NCBI GenBank assembly: GCA_964583095.1
Contig: CAZOVB010000030.1
Span: forward strand, 1 to 47,526
Length of the DNA: 47,526 bases
Source of the DNA: CAZOVB01 sp964583095
Lineage (GTDB): Bacteria; Planctomycetota; Phycisphaerae; SM23-33
Direction: 5' to 3'
The notes beneath the pieces are model-generated. The model worked only from the letters and a program-made list of their open reading frames with translations, was not told where the DNA came from and did not search any database. Positions within the stretch are counted from its first letter, which is position 1; every line of letters begins with the position of its first letter. Positions 30,229 to 39,702 of the stretch are shown in pieces. The translations under genes were made by a program, and so were the position numbers.

Positions 30229-31727
30229 CAGGCCCCCAGCAACGTGGCGATGTTCTTCGTCCGGTCCCCCATGGACCAGATGACATCCACGTAGTCCACG
30301 GCCACGGACGCGTACGTCGTTTTGGTGACCGTGAGGTTGAACTCCACGCACGTGATATCGAGAGCCACCGTCCCGTCGCGGGCCGGGGTCAGGCCGGACA
30401 CGGTGGTCCAGGACCCGTCCGCATCGCTCCGGTACCGCACCTCGATGGTGTAATCCTGCGGGGAGGCCGCGCCCAGCCGCGCTTCATGGAGCTGTTTCGC
30501 GTGCCGGGTCCCGAGGTCCAGGTCGGTAGTGCGCACCTCGAAGGACGTGTCCGCGTTGTCCGTCGCAACCCCCACGGGCCCGCCCGAGAACCAGTCGCAC
30601 GAATGGACTCGTTGGGGCGCATCGGCCAGTTTCCCTTCGCCCGTCAGGAGGTACGAGTTCGTCCCGTCCCCGATGTAGTACCGGCCTTCCCGATTGGTGT
30701 TCACGACGAGGATCGTGTTCGAGATCATCGGGTACACCTGTTGCCGGAACCCGTGACGGACGAGTCCCTGACCGGGCACGAACCGCCATACGGTCCCGTC
30801 CTGGTCCACGAACACGTGGCCCGATTCGTCGCCGTCCACAGCCCCCCGGCCCACGGGTCCGAACCCGGCCAGCTTCTGGACGCCAAACGTCAGGTACGGG
30901 TCCATCACGGGGTGCAGGACCGCGACCCCGTTCTTGCCGTACACGACCGCTCCGTCCGGCGTGGGGAGGATCCGGTAGATCCCTCCTCGCCAGGGCATGG
31001 GGACCCAGCCGATCTGGTTCCGGCGGAGCAGGTGCTTGAACAGGGGGTCGCCGGAATCGTATGTGCTGGGGCTGGTGACGTGGCCCGTCTGGCCCCGCGC
31101 TTCGTTGATGATGTAGAGCCAATCCCCCGCCCCCACGCTGGACCACATGACCGTGTTCTCATCCAGGGCGAACGTGGTCTGGACCTGCGCCGGGGCGTCC
31201 GAGATCCACGACGCGATACTGTCCCACTCGGTCTGCCACCCCGTCATGCCGCCGAACAGCATCCGTTCCCACAGGTTCAGGCCCGTCGAGATGGAGATCG
31301 TGTCCTCCACGATCCACTTGGAGTTCTGCTCGTCCCGGTAGACGGTGGTTGCGCCATTGAAGAACAGACAGGACCGGCCAAAGTCCACGAAATGCCACGG
31401 CCCGCCGCCAGCCGGGATCGTGGTCAGGACGGGCGGGGTGCCTTCCGTGTAGACGTTCTCCAGGGACGTGGTCCACGTGTTCTCGTTGACCGAGTACAGG
31501 GTGGCCTCGTTCAGGAGGAACGTCTGGGTCTCGCCCCGGAAGAGTTGCGGGAACGGCCACGCGTGGGACAACGTCATGGGTTCCGAGACCCCGTAGTGGG
31601 GCCGCAACCCCAGGGCGGACGGTTCCACCCCCCGGCAGACCGCCAGGGCGGGCGCGTTCAACGCTTCCCGGTCCTCGGGCCACAGGCCCTGCCGGAACGC
31701 GCCGCTTATGCGCAACACATCAGGCAC
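30228..31727 (-). CDS. Tail nozzle/hub-like protein, first of a paralogous pair
   Basis: The product has 499 residues, beta-rich, with repeated blade-like segments (for example SGHVFVDQDGTVWRFVPG). It is paralogous to the next gene and coupled to it by TGATG, so the pair may build a mixed ring at the tail tip. It overlaps the preceding small gene by 8 bases. The family name is inferred from position and fold pattern. Confidence 0.75.
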   Translation of the reverse strand: MPDVLRISGAFRQGLWPEDREALNAPALAVCRGVEPSALGLRPHYGVSEPMTLSHAWPFPQLFRGETQTFLLNEATLYSVNENTWTTSLENVYTEGTPPVLTTIPAGGGPWHFVDFGRSCLFFNGATTVYRDEQNSKWIVEDTISISTGLNLWERMLFGGMTGWQTEWDSIASWISDAPAQVQTTFALDENTVMWSSVGAGDWLYIINEARGQTGHVTSPSTYDSGDPLFKHLLRRNQIGWVPMPWRGGIYRILPTPDGAVVYGKNGVAVLHPVMDPYLTFGVQKLAGFGPVGRGAVDGDESGHVFVDQDGTVWRFVPGQGLVRHGFRQQVYPMISNTILVVNTNREGRYYIGDGTNSYLLTGEGKLADAPQRVHSCDWFSGGPVGVATDNADTSFEVRTTDLDLGTRHAKQLHEARLGAASPQDYTIEVRYRSDADGSWTTVSGLTPARDGTVALDITCVEFNLTVTKTTYASVAVDYVDVIWSMGDRTKNIATLLGA

Positions 31728-32169
31728 TGGGTTCCTCCGGCGGCAGATACACCGTATCTGCCACGTCCACCCGTCGCGTGTAACTCATGGCGACCAGGAT
31801 GGGTTTGCTGGGCACGGGGGTGACGGAAAACTGGACCACGTCCCCCTGTTCCACGGGAACCTCCTGTTCGGACGTAATGAACCCCGACTCCCGGAGCGGG
31901 ATGTGAACAGCGACAGTCGCGCCGCCGTCAAACTGCTTGATCGTCATGACCAGGTCAGGCCACTCCGAAGACTCCACGGCGGGCCGGTACATGGCGCAGA
32001 CGTCGTGGAGCCGTCCCTCAAACGGCATGAGGAGCGACAGGGGCGTGTCGAACACCGCCAACTGGAGGACCGTGGGGGTTCGCGAGACGTGGACCCGGCG
32101 CATCTTCTGCCGGTGCCGCATCCAGTTGTTGTCGGTCACGCGGAACTTCTGAATGGATTTCTCAGCCAT
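31720..32169 (-). CDS. Small virion protein between adaptor and nozzle genes
   Basis: The product has 149 residues, beta-rich in the second half (VAVHIPLRESGFI, VVQFSVTPVPSKP). The ATG at 32169 is preferred over the GTG at 32178, since GGGGTGG lies before it and the upstream stop is adjacent. It may be a tail or head-tail joining factor; no family is recognised. Confidence 0.65.
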   Translation of the reverse strand: MAEKSIQKFRVTDNNWMRHRQKMRRVHVSRTPTVLQLAVFDTPLSLLMPFEGRLHDVCAMYRPAVESSEWPDLVMTIKQFDGGATVAVHIPLRESGFITSEQEVPVEQGDVVQFSVTPVPSKPILVAMSYTRRVDVADTVYLPPEEPSA

Positions 32170-32171
32170 GG

Positions 32172-32948
32172 TTACCACCCCAACGAGAGGCCCCCGTGCT
32201 GGTTCTCATACAGGGACATCTCCTGTTCAATCGTGTCGTGTTGGATGCAGATGAGAGCGTCCCGGACGACCTTCTCCCAGGCTTGTGCCCCGGACTCGTT
32301 TCGGTTGAACCACTCCAACTCCCCCTGGGTGGCCATAATGAGCACCTCGGGAGCGTTGACGGTCCACCAGGACAGGTCCGTGTCCGCCGTCAAGGTCGGG
32401 CTGTAGAACTTGCCCCACAAGACGATGGTGGTCACAACGGACGGTGCGGGCATGATGATCACGCCCTGGTACACGGCGGGGTCGTCCCCGTACGCGATGT
32501 CCTGGTAGTCGTTCATGGCGTCGTCGGTTTCGGGGTCGCTGTCCGGATCCGTGAAGTTGCTCTGGGTCCAGTCGGCTTCCTCGGGGGAGAGGCGCATCTT
32601 CGCCAAGGTCCAGTAGAGGGGTTGGCCCGTGTCCACGAGCGAGAAGTCTTCCCCGTACAGGTCGCGCATCTCCCACATGGTCAGCGCCCGCAGCGGGGCA
32701 CGACCGTCATCGGTCGCAGCCGTGACCCGCCGCAGAGCGCGTACCTTTTGGGTTTTCAGGAGAAATGTACCTGGGGACACCTGCTCGAAGTGCCGGGCAT
32801 CCGCAGCGGTGACATCCACCAGGCGGTCCAGCTTCCGCTGTGCCGCGTTGATGAAGAAGTCCGCCCCGTTGTCCGACCCGTCGGCGTTGACAAGGTCATA
32901 CCGCCCACTGGTCTGTGCGAACTTCTCACGAAGCGTACCCAGGTCCAT
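32172..32948 (-). CDS. Head-tail adaptor protein
   Basis: The product has 258 residues. Helical ends and a beta centre are arranged like phage adaptors (N-terminal LREKFAQTSGRYDLV, then FINAAQRKLDRLV; C-terminal helices near 205-245). It lies directly after the major capsid gene, the usual adaptor position in podoviruses. The start has AAGGAGAAGACAA. The exact family was not checked. Confidence 0.68.
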   Translation of the reverse strand: MDLGTLREKFAQTSGRYDLVNADGSDNGADFFINAAQRKLDRLVDVTAADARHFEQVSPGTFLLKTQKVRALRRVTAATDDGRAPLRALTMWEMRDLYGEDFSLVDTGQPLYWTLAKMRLSPEEADWTQSNFTDPDSDPETDDAMNDYQDIAYGDDPAVYQGVIIMPAPSVVTTIVLWGKFYSPTLTADTDLSWWTVNAPEVLIMATQGELEWFNRNESGAQAWEKVVRDALICIQHDTIEQEMSLYENQHGGLSLGW

Positions 32949-32972
32949 TTGTCTTCTCCTTCAGTCCGTGGC

Positions 32973-34280
32973 TTACAGGCCCACGGTGTTGTCCTGGCCG
33001 ATCCCATCCACATACGCGGCGGTCTCGGGGGCCCAGAACTCGAAGCCCAGTTCCCCGATCCAGTCTCCGATGGTCCCGTCCAGGAGGGTGCTGTCGTTGC
33101 GGGCCTTGATGTAGTGCATCTCGCCGCCTTCGACGTAGGGACGCAACCGCATCGTGTTGGCCGGGTCAACGATCAGACCCTTGTACTGGAGGAAACCAGC
33201 GGAACTCTGGTTCCACATCTTGTGGGCTTTGAGCTTCACCTCGCCGAACGGGGTGCGAAGGTTCCGGACGTTGAGCCCGTAGTACTTCTCGTCCCCGGTG
33301 ATCTGGTACGTGGTGGCCTCCTTGATGACCCGCTGGATCGCCGTGATGCCAGCGTTGCTCATCAGGAACAGCCGCTCCGAAGAGCCGTACTTGAACACCG
33401 TGGAGAACAGGTTCTCCAGCCAGGTTTCCCCGGCCTGGAGCCACGTCTTGCCCTCGTACTCCGAACCAGTGATGGTCCGGTAGTCCTGGATGTTCGCGGC
33501 GGCGTACTGCTTGATGAAGCGCACGATGCCCTGGAACGAGCTTTCGCGCATTCCGTTGTCGCCGGTGCCCTCGTGCTTGACGCCCCAGATGACGGCGCGT
33601 TCAAGCTGACGCATCCACTGGTCGGCGGCATCCCGCTTCAGCTGAGCCTTCTTGTTGCCCGTCCGGTACTTCGCACCCGACGCCGTCCGCGAAATCCGAA
33701 CCGGTTCGCGGAGAATCTGGGTGTAGTTGTAGTACTTGACGGGGTCGTGGCTCAGCGCCTGGGGAGCTTCCGAGTTCTCGGGGTGCATGTCACCCACGAT
33801 GGTGACCGTGTCACAGGACCCGAGATAGTTGGACCCGTCCGCTTCGAGGAGCCGCACCGAAACGCGGCTGGAATCACCGTTCTTCGCCACCTCGATGACC
33901 TTGCCGACGATGTCTTTCGTGAAATCATCGGCGTCGTGCATGAGCACTTCCATCTGAGGCCGGAAGAGCGAGGCAACGGATTCCGCGACCTTCAGGTGGA
34001 CCTCCTGCCCTTTCGAGTAGGTGGCGGCACCATAGGCCGTGGTGAGTTGGGGGTTCTTGTACACCCCCGCGACGGTGCCCCCGAACGCTCGTGGACGCTT
34101 GATCCACCAGTAGTATTCGGGGTCGTCTACGGGGTCGGAAGGGAGCATCGAGAGGATACCCGCAAGGGCGACATCGCCGTTGGGCTCCAGCTCGTATACC
34201 TTCTTCCGCCAGTTTTTCGGTCGCTGGCCGTCGGTTGCCCAGCGCCCGGTATGGCTCGTGCCCAGAAAAACGTCAGGCAT
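32973..34280 (-). CDS. Major capsid protein, SU10/DUF5309-like
   Basis: The product has 435 residues, a size and layout typical of SU10-type HK97-fold capsid proteins. Features include an N-terminal arm, a central segment with VKYYNYTQILREPVRISRT (residues about 180-198), RDAADQWMRQLERAVIWG and a later FGEVKLKAHK. It follows scaffold and decoration genes and precedes the adaptor. The start has AAAGGAGATGGGAAA. A TGACAGTTGAA motif lies 48 bases upstream and may belong to an internal late promoter. Confidence 0.85.
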   Translation of the reverse strand: MPDVFLGTSHTGRWATDGQRPKNWRKKVYELEPNGDVALAGILSMLPSDPVDDPEYYWWIKRPRAFGGTVAGVYKNPQLTTAYGAATYSKGQEVHLKVAESVASLFRPQMEVLMHDADDFTKDIVGKVIEVAKNGDSSRVSVRLLEADGSNYLGSCDTVTIVGDMHPENSEAPQALSHDPVKYYNYTQILREPVRISRTASGAKYRTGNKKAQLKRDAADQWMRQLERAVIWGVKHEGTGDNGMRESSFQGIVRFIKQYAAANIQDYRTITGSEYEGKTWLQAGETWLENLFSTVFKYGSSERLFLMSNAGITAIQRVIKEATTYQITGDEKYYGLNVRNLRTPFGEVKLKAHKMWNQSSAGFLQYKGLIVDPANTMRLRPYVEGGEMHYIKARNDSTLLDGTIGDWIGELGFEFWAPETAAYVDGIGQDNTVGL

Positions 34281-34327
34281 TTTCCCATCTCCTTTGGCGC
34301 TTCGGCCCCCATACGGCCAAGCATTGA

Positions 34328-34338
34328 TTCAACTGTCA
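34328..34338 (-). promoter_or_regulatory. TGACAGTTGAA motif upstream of the capsid gene
   Basis: The 11-mer on the minus strand is identical to 47142-47152 and differs by one base from motifs at 45886-45896 (minus) and 47334-47344 (plus). It sits in the 86-base gap between the decoration and capsid genes. It could be a phage-specific promoter or regulator site. Confidence 0.4.
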
Positions 34339-34366
34339 GTCAGTGCGCATCAGGGACCACCCCCGA

Positions 34367-34732
34367 TTACGCGATGGTGCTCGAAAGGACGTGCCACAGA
34401 TACCCGTCGCTGTACAGCACGACACGGTCATTCGCCGCGTCGAGCGAGGCTTCGGAATACGACACGTCGGCATCACCGGCGTCCTGGATCGTCAGGGCCC
34501 CGCCAGCGGCACCCACGGCAGCCGTCATGCGGATGCTGTAGATCTTCCCACGCGCCGCCACAACGGACGGGAGCGTCAGGGTGGCAGTATCGGTCGCGCC
34601 GAGACTGCTCAGGTCCACCAGCACCCGTTCGTCGTGGAGGTCCATGACAACGGCATCGCCGTTCGACACGGCGAAGCTCTCCATGTTGTCGATGACTTCA
34701 CGGAGTTCGCTGTTGTTCCATCGCTTACCCAT
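34367..34732 (-). CDS. Capsid decoration/head-fibre-like protein
   Basis: The product has 121 residues, beta-rich and alanine-rich, ending in DRVVLYSDGYLWHVLSSTI, a pattern common in phage head-decoration or head-fibre base proteins. The ATG at 34732 has a perfect site (AAAGGAGGTGATT), suggesting high expression. It lies just before the major capsid gene. Confidence 0.65.
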   Translation of the reverse strand: MGKRWNNSELREVIDNMESFAVSNGDAVVMDLHDERVLVDLSSLGATDTATLTLPSVVAARGKIYSIRMTAAVGAAGGALTIQDAGDADVSYSEASLDAANDRVVLYSDGYLWHVLSSTIA

Positions 34733-34766
34733 GCACAATCACCTCCTTTCCGCGACACGCTCGGAC

Positions 34767-35810
34767 TCAGAACGAGTACCGGGTGCCTTGCAGTTCCTCC
34801 TCAAGAGGATCGAGTTCCTGTTTGTTGGGCCGTGACGGCTGTTGGCGCGTCGTGGGCGCGTGAGCGAACGACGGCTTCCGGGCCGGGGCGGCGCTTTGCT
34901 GCGGCTTCTGTGGGTTGGGACGCTGCTGCCGTGTCTGCTGCTGCGGAGCCATGCCCTGTGGCTGCTGGAACCCAGTCTGTTGGGCCTGTTGCATCTGCAT
35001 CTGCTCCTGCTGCTGCTTCCACGCGTCAAGCTGCGCCGAGAAGTTCTGCCGGACCACGTTCGCGGCGGTCGCGGCCACGCTCTCGAACGCGGCGTTCGGA
35101 TACACGGAGGCGATCCGGTTGAACTCTTGGTTCACGACCCCCTGGAGGGGGACAAGGTCCGGGTTCTGTTGCCAGAAGGTCCGGGCCTTTTCGGCCACCT
35201 GGGCCCGCTGGACTTCCGCCCTGGCCTCCCGGAGGCTTTCGCGGCGTCCGTCGTCCTTCACCTTCTGCAACAGGCTGTTCAGCGCCTCGGGGCTGCTGAT
35301 CACATCCGCGAAGTTCTCCTCCGTGATGTACGGGCCGGTCTCCTCTTCCGGCTCCGGTTCCTGCTGCGGCGCGGGCTGCTGCGGCTGGTACTGGGGCGCA
35401 CCCCCCTGGGGCGGGTACCCGTATCCCGGCGGCATCTGGCCCGGTTGCGGCACCTGCGGGGGCCACCCGTACCCCTGGGGCGGGTACCCGTACCCAGGCT
35501 GTACCCCGTACTGCGGCGGGTACTGGGCCTGGGGTTGCGGCTCCTGCTCGTCCTCCTGCGGAGGCGCTTCGTCTTCTGGTTCCCATTCGGGTTCCTGCGG
35601 CGGCTCCTCCTGACTCTGGGACGCGTCCCCGGAAGACGGCTCCTGGCCATCCTCCTGCGGTTCGCTTTCGGCGTCCAACGCGTCTCCGAAGGTCGCTTCG
35701 ATCTCGTCCTCGGTGACGCCTTCGTCCGAGGGCGGAGACTCGTCCAGTGGGGGCGCGTCGTGTTCGAGTTTTGGCTCGTTCTGCGGTTGCTCTTTCTTCT
35801 TACGAGACAT
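34767..35810 (-). CDS. Scaffolding protein
   Basis: The product has 347 residues. An acidic Pro/Glu/Gln-rich N-terminus (1-90) leads to Gly/Tyr/Pro repeats (95-150, PQGYGWPPQ and PGYGYPPQ), a helical region (165-245) and a Gln-rich basic C-terminus. The extended, charged, coiled composition and position between portal and capsid genes fit a scaffold. The YGYPPQ-type repeats are unusual for scaffolds and resemble phase-separating sequences. Confidence 0.72.
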   Translation of the reverse strand: MSRKKKEQPQNEPKLEHDAPPLDESPPSDEGVTEDEIEATFGDALDAESEPQEDGQEPSSGDASQSQEEPPQEPEWEPEDEAPPQEDEQEPQPQAQYPPQYGVQPGYGYPPQGYGWPPQVPQPGQMPPGYGYPPQGGAPQYQPQQPAPQQEPEPEEETGPYITEENFADVISSPEALNSLLQKVKDDGRRESLREARAEVQRAQVAEKARTFWQQNPDLVPLQGVVNQEFNRIASVYPNAAFESVAATAANVVRQNFSAQLDAWKQQQEQMQMQQAQQTGFQQPQGMAPQQQTRQQRPNPQKPQQSAAPARKPSFAHAPTTRQQPSRPNKQELDPLEEELQGTRYSF

Positions 35811-36156
35811 CTGTGTCCTCCTCTTTGCTGTTTTCCTTCGCGGCCTCTTTTTCGCGTTCCAGCGCGGCCACGAACAGGTTGTTCGGGATCTCCATGAAAT
35901 CCTTCACGCCCTTGATTGCGCCCCGAAGCTCGACCATCTCCTCGGGGTTATCGGCGGCCTCAATGCCGCGCCGGTAATGCTCGATGAGCAGGAACCCGGC
36001 GACCTCGACGGCCTTCCATCCCTTGTGGCTCGACAGGCTCTTGAAGACGCTTGGCTGTACGTGGCGCACGGACTGTTTCTTGACGAACTGTTCCCACAGG
36101 TCGTCCCGAAGCTTCAGGAAATCCGGCGGCTCAGAACTGGGGCTGTTGTGTGGCAC
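35800..36156 (-). CDS. Unknown protein between portal and scaffold
   Basis: The product has 118 residues, helical, with a charged C-terminus. The start has AGGAGTACGCAC and overlaps the portal gene by 26 bases. It may assist assembly; no family is recognised. Confidence 0.65.
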   Translation of the reverse strand: MPHNSPSSEPPDFLKLRDDLWEQFVKKQSVRHVQPSVFKSLSSHKGWKAVEVAGFLLIEHYRRGIEAADNPEEMVELRGAIKGVKDFMEIPNNLFVAALEREKEAAKENSKEEDTDVS

Positions 36157-38083
36157 GTGCGTACTCCTGTTGTGGGACCATGTTGCCCGCCTGGACTTGT
36201 GGCTGGATCTGCCCTTGCTGCATGACTTGCGGCTGGACCACGTACTGGTGCAGGTCTTTCGCGCCCAACATGTGGGCGATGTGCTTGAAAATTCGGGTCG
36301 TGTCGAACTGTTGGGCCAGCATCTCGTTCCCGGAGATGTACTGGAACAACTGGATCCACGTGTCCGCGTTGTCCGGGTTGGGGATTGTGCCGTCTCTGGC
36401 CACGATGTCGAAGTCCACCAGGATGTCGAACGGACCCACCAGCGCGGTGTTCCCGTACTGTTCGCGGAGGATCTCTTCCCACCGGCCCACCACCCGCAGG
36501 GCGGTCGCGGTCTCCATGAGCTGCTGCGTCTGTTTCGTGATCAGGTATCCCAGCGGGGTGAAGAACTGCCAGGACATCATCCGGGCGATCTTCTCCATGC
36601 GGGCAAACGCCGAGGACCGGTCCCCACGCACTTCCGCCGCCGTCACATCCGCGCTGTTTGTGCGCCGCTGGCCCGAGATGGTCTCGGTCGCGCCCGTCAC
36701 TTCCCGGATCATCTGTTGGAACGCGGCCCCGTCCACGATGTGGTTCTGGGTGGCGTCCAACAGGTTCAACGGGGCCACGGCGTCCTTGACGGCCTTCCCC
36801 CAGTGAGACTTTCGGGTCCGGACGATGCCCTGTCGGTTCGGGTTCAGAAGGTCGTCCATGTTGATCACCGACGGGTCGATGATGCTGTTGAAGCTGGACG
36901 CACGGAGAGCGGTGGTCAGCTTGGTCGAGTACAGGAACGACACAGCGTCCTGGAGGCCCTTGGTGCGTTCCAGCCTGGAAAGGGGGGTGATGCTCCGCCC
37001 GTCCGTGTCCGGGGCACCCACGGCGACCGGGATCCGGTTGTGGTCCAGGTTGGCGGGCCGGGCCTGGATGATCACCTCATCGTCCGCGAGACAGAACAAC
37101 CACAGTTCCGGCTCCTCGGACGGGCCCAATTTCCAATGGCGCGGGATGAGCCACCAGTACATCCAGATTTCCGATACCGTGTTGGAAACGTTCTGCGTGG
37201 GCGGCTGCTGGCCGACACGGATCTCATCCGAACGTCCTGCTGAGGACGTGTCCTTGAACAGGAACGACCCGTGTTCGGTGTGTTGGAGATACCGGGCGTT
37301 GAAGATGCCGGTTCCGCCGGTCGCCTCCTCTTTCAGGACATCCATCAGGTTCCGTTCCCGACCCCACCCGAAGAACTCCATCTGGTCGGGTTCGTGGATC
37401 GGCATGTTGGGGTCCGGGAGAATCATCCGGGGGTCAATGGCCTCCAACCGGTTCCCCTCGAAGGCCACGTACTCCTCCTGGGCCTTTACTTCCTGGATGG
37501 ACGGCCACCCCCATCGGTTCACCTGGATCTGCTCTTTCCGGACGGTCTTGTAGGCGTACTCCACGTCCCACACGGGCGCACATGCGCCAATCCCGTACGC
37601 GATCTGGTCCCGGAAACACGTCACCAGCGACAAGGCATGGCGGCGCATCTGGGATTGCCACTGGATCAGGAGTTCGAGCAGTTTGGCTCCGTACTTGTCG
37701 TTCGGCTCACGGCCCTCGATGCGCCAGAAGGGCTCGTCCATGAAAAACGCGCCGATCAGGTAGGAGACCATGATGTCGAGAATGGCAAACTGGATCGGGA
37801 CCACGACCGATACGGGTTTCCGTTTGTCGTTCTCCTGGGCCCGCTTCTCTTCCGCGTCCAGGTCCACGTACGCGTTCAGGACATTGTCGGTCTCGTCCCA
37901 ATCGTCGTACCGGTTGGACACCTTCTCGTGCGCGGCCCTGGCCCGCTTCTTGATCTCGTCCACGAGTTCCCCGTGGAGTTCGGAACCCGGCTTTAGGTTC
38001 AGCCCGTCCGGGTAGTCGTAGTCGTACTGGTACTGGCTGAGGGTTTCGCCGCGTTCGGATTCGATGGTCTTCTCGTAACTCAT
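36131..38083 (-). CDS. Portal protein
   Basis: The product has 650 residues, as in podovirus portals. An N-terminal helical wing is followed by a central stem region near 380-480 (LTTALRASSFNSIIDPS, VDGAAFQQMIREVTGATETIS), a long C-terminal helix (490-560) and a Gln-rich crown-like tail (VMQQGQIQPQVQ). The dodecameric ring is the DNA gate. It starts in the terminase stop (ATGA), the usual terminase-portal order. Confidence 0.88.
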   Translation of the reverse strand: MSYEKTIESERGETLSQYQYDYDYPDGLNLKPGSELHGELVDEIKKRARAAHEKVSNRYDDWDETDNVLNAYVDLDAEEKRAQENDKRKPVSVVVPIQFAILDIMVSYLIGAFFMDEPFWRIEGREPNDKYGAKLLELLIQWQSQMRRHALSLVTCFRDQIAYGIGACAPVWDVEYAYKTVRKEQIQVNRWGWPSIQEVKAQEEYVAFEGNRLEAIDPRMILPDPNMPIHEPDQMEFFGWGRERNLMDVLKEEATGGTGIFNARYLQHTEHGSFLFKDTSSAGRSDEIRVGQQPPTQNVSNTVSEIWMYWWLIPRHWKLGPSEEPELWLFCLADDEVIIQARPANLDHNRIPVAVGAPDTDGRSITPLSRLERTKGLQDAVSFLYSTKLTTALRASSFNSIIDPSVINMDDLLNPNRQGIVRTRKSHWGKAVKDAVAPLNLLDATQNHIVDGAAFQQMIREVTGATETISGQRRTNSADVTAAEVRGDRSSAFARMEKIARMMSWQFFTPLGYLITKQTQQLMETATALRVVGRWEEILREQYGNTALVGPFDILVDFDIVARDGTIPNPDNADTWIQLFQYISGNEMLAQQFDTTRIFKHIAHMLGAKDLHQYVVQPQVMQQGQIQPQVQAGNMVPQQEYARATQQPQF

Positions 38084-39702
38084 AAGGGAAGCGGCTCCAG
38101 TTGGTTCATGACCGGTCCGTCAAACCACGTGCCGGTCTCGATGGGTTTCTCTTTCGGCATCGTCGTGTTGAGTTCGGCCAGTTCGAGTGCGGCCCGGACG
38201 CTGTCGTCCTCCTCGTCGATGTTGCCCGCGAAGAACCGCTCCCCTTCCGCCAGGATCTGGACCACGTACCCGAGGGCGTCCATGATGTCCCACAGGCGGG
38301 CGTTCGGGAAGCTCATTAGCTGTTTCTCCAACCGTTCGCAACAGTTCGGGTTGTGGAAGATGCGGCCCAACCGGTAGTGCGGGATCAGGAGCCGGATACG
38401 CTCGATCTTGCCCTTTTCCATCTGGCCCCGGACGGCCTTCAGTTCGACGATCTCGTAGTACTGGCCACGGAGCCGCATCTCGTTCTCGACGCCCCACGTG
38501 GCGAACTTGCCCAGCCCGGTGGTCTCCACGCCGATCACGTGCGCGTTCAGCCGTTTGGCCATGTCAAACGCGTGTTTCCATACCTCGTCCGGGGTGTACT
38601 TCCCGGCGATGATGTCCCGCACGTATACGCTGTCTCGCTGGAAGTCGAACCCCACCCCCACAATGGCCGAATCGGCGCTCTTGGGGTTCGGCGTCTTGGC
38701 GGGGTCTATGATCACCACGTTGTCCAGAGCGGATTTCCGGGCCACGAACTCTGTGTCGGTCTCGTGGTAGTACCGGAAGTGCTCCTTCTTGAAGACCTGC
38801 GTCTCCGCGCTCATGGGCTGGCACATGAACTCCCGGTAGAACACGTCCATCGTGCCCGATACCCGGTGCGCCTCCAGTTTCGCGTCCAGCTTCTCCTGCG
38901 GCATCAGGCCGGGCGCAAGGGTCCGGAACTCCGCGTCACAGATGGGCAACTTGACGGTTTCCCAGTCCACGGCCTCTTCAAGGCGCACGAGGCAGGAGTC
39001 CTGGTGCTTAACCGTGTCCGTGTACGCGATCTTGTAGTCCCGGCCCCACTGGTCCACGGCCTCGGACACGTCCCCCCACAACCAGTCCCAGCGCTCTTCC
39101 CGGTAGATCTCCGACTTGGCTTTGAGCCGGTCTTCCAGGTCATCAATGATGATCACGTCGGGCCGGAAGGAGTCGAACAGAATGCCTCGGACGGGCTGGA
39201 GCCCGCCCCGTGGGAACACCGCCGTCTGCCCGTTCGCCACCCACGCGGTTTTGGTGAAGTCCTCGTCCACGTCCTCGAACTCGGGGTTGTCCCGTTCAGA
39301 GTCCGAGACCCGGATGTCCCCGAATATGGCGCGGATCCGGGGGTTCCGGATCAGTTCCCGCTTCAGGTTCTCGGTCTTCTGGACCGCCAATGCTTCCGTG
39401 CTGGTGATGTAGACGATGTACCGGGCCAACCGGAACAGGATCAGCCGGGCGGCCCACGCTTTCGCGACGATGCTGGTCTTCCCGAGACCGCGCACAGACT
39501 GGACCGCCACCTTCTGAAGGTCCGGGTCGTCAATGGCCGCGAACAGCGGGTCGTGGATGCGCGGCTCGAACTCGGCGTAGAACACCTCCGGCATGAAGGT
39601 CTTGGCGAAGACCTTGGTGGACGTTGCCGCTGCGGGCAACACCTCCATGATCTCCTCCTTCATCTGAGGAGTCACATCGCTCTGTTTCAGGAAGTCGCTC
39701 AT
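38080..39702 (-). CDS. terL: Terminase large subunit
   Basis: The product has 540 residues. The N-terminal ATPase has a Walker A variant VRGLGKTS at 70-77 and Walker B VIIIDDLED at 183-191. The C-terminal RNase H-like nuclease begins with VVIIDPAKT (D333), followed by VIGVETTGLG and a late acidic DIMDALGY. It pumps and cuts DNA during packaging. It is separated from the small subunit by about 5.6 kb of fibre and lysis genes, unlike the common adjacent order. The start is coupled by TGATG. Confidence 0.93.
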   Translation of the reverse strand: MSDFLKQSDVTPQMKEEIMEVLPAAATSTKVFAKTFMPEVFYAEFEPRIHDPLFAAIDDPDLQKVAVQSVRGLGKTSIVAKAWAARLILFRLARYIVYITSTEALAVQKTENLKRELIRNPRIRAIFGDIRVSDSERDNPEFEDVDEDFTKTAWVANGQTAVFPRGGLQPVRGILFDSFRPDVIIIDDLEDRLKAKSEIYREERWDWLWGDVSEAVDQWGRDYKIAYTDTVKHQDSCLVRLEEAVDWETVKLPICDAEFRTLAPGLMPQEKLDAKLEAHRVSGTMDVFYREFMCQPMSAETQVFKKEHFRYYHETDTEFVARKSALDNVVIIDPAKTPNPKSADSAIVGVGFDFQRDSVYVRDIIAGKYTPDEVWKHAFDMAKRLNAHVIGVETTGLGKFATWGVENEMRLRGQYYEIVELKAVRGQMEKGKIERIRLLIPHYRLGRIFHNPNCCERLEKQLMSFPNARLWDIMDALGYVVQILAEGERFFAGNIDEEDDSVRAALELAELNTTMPKEKPIETGTWFDGPVMNQLEPLPL

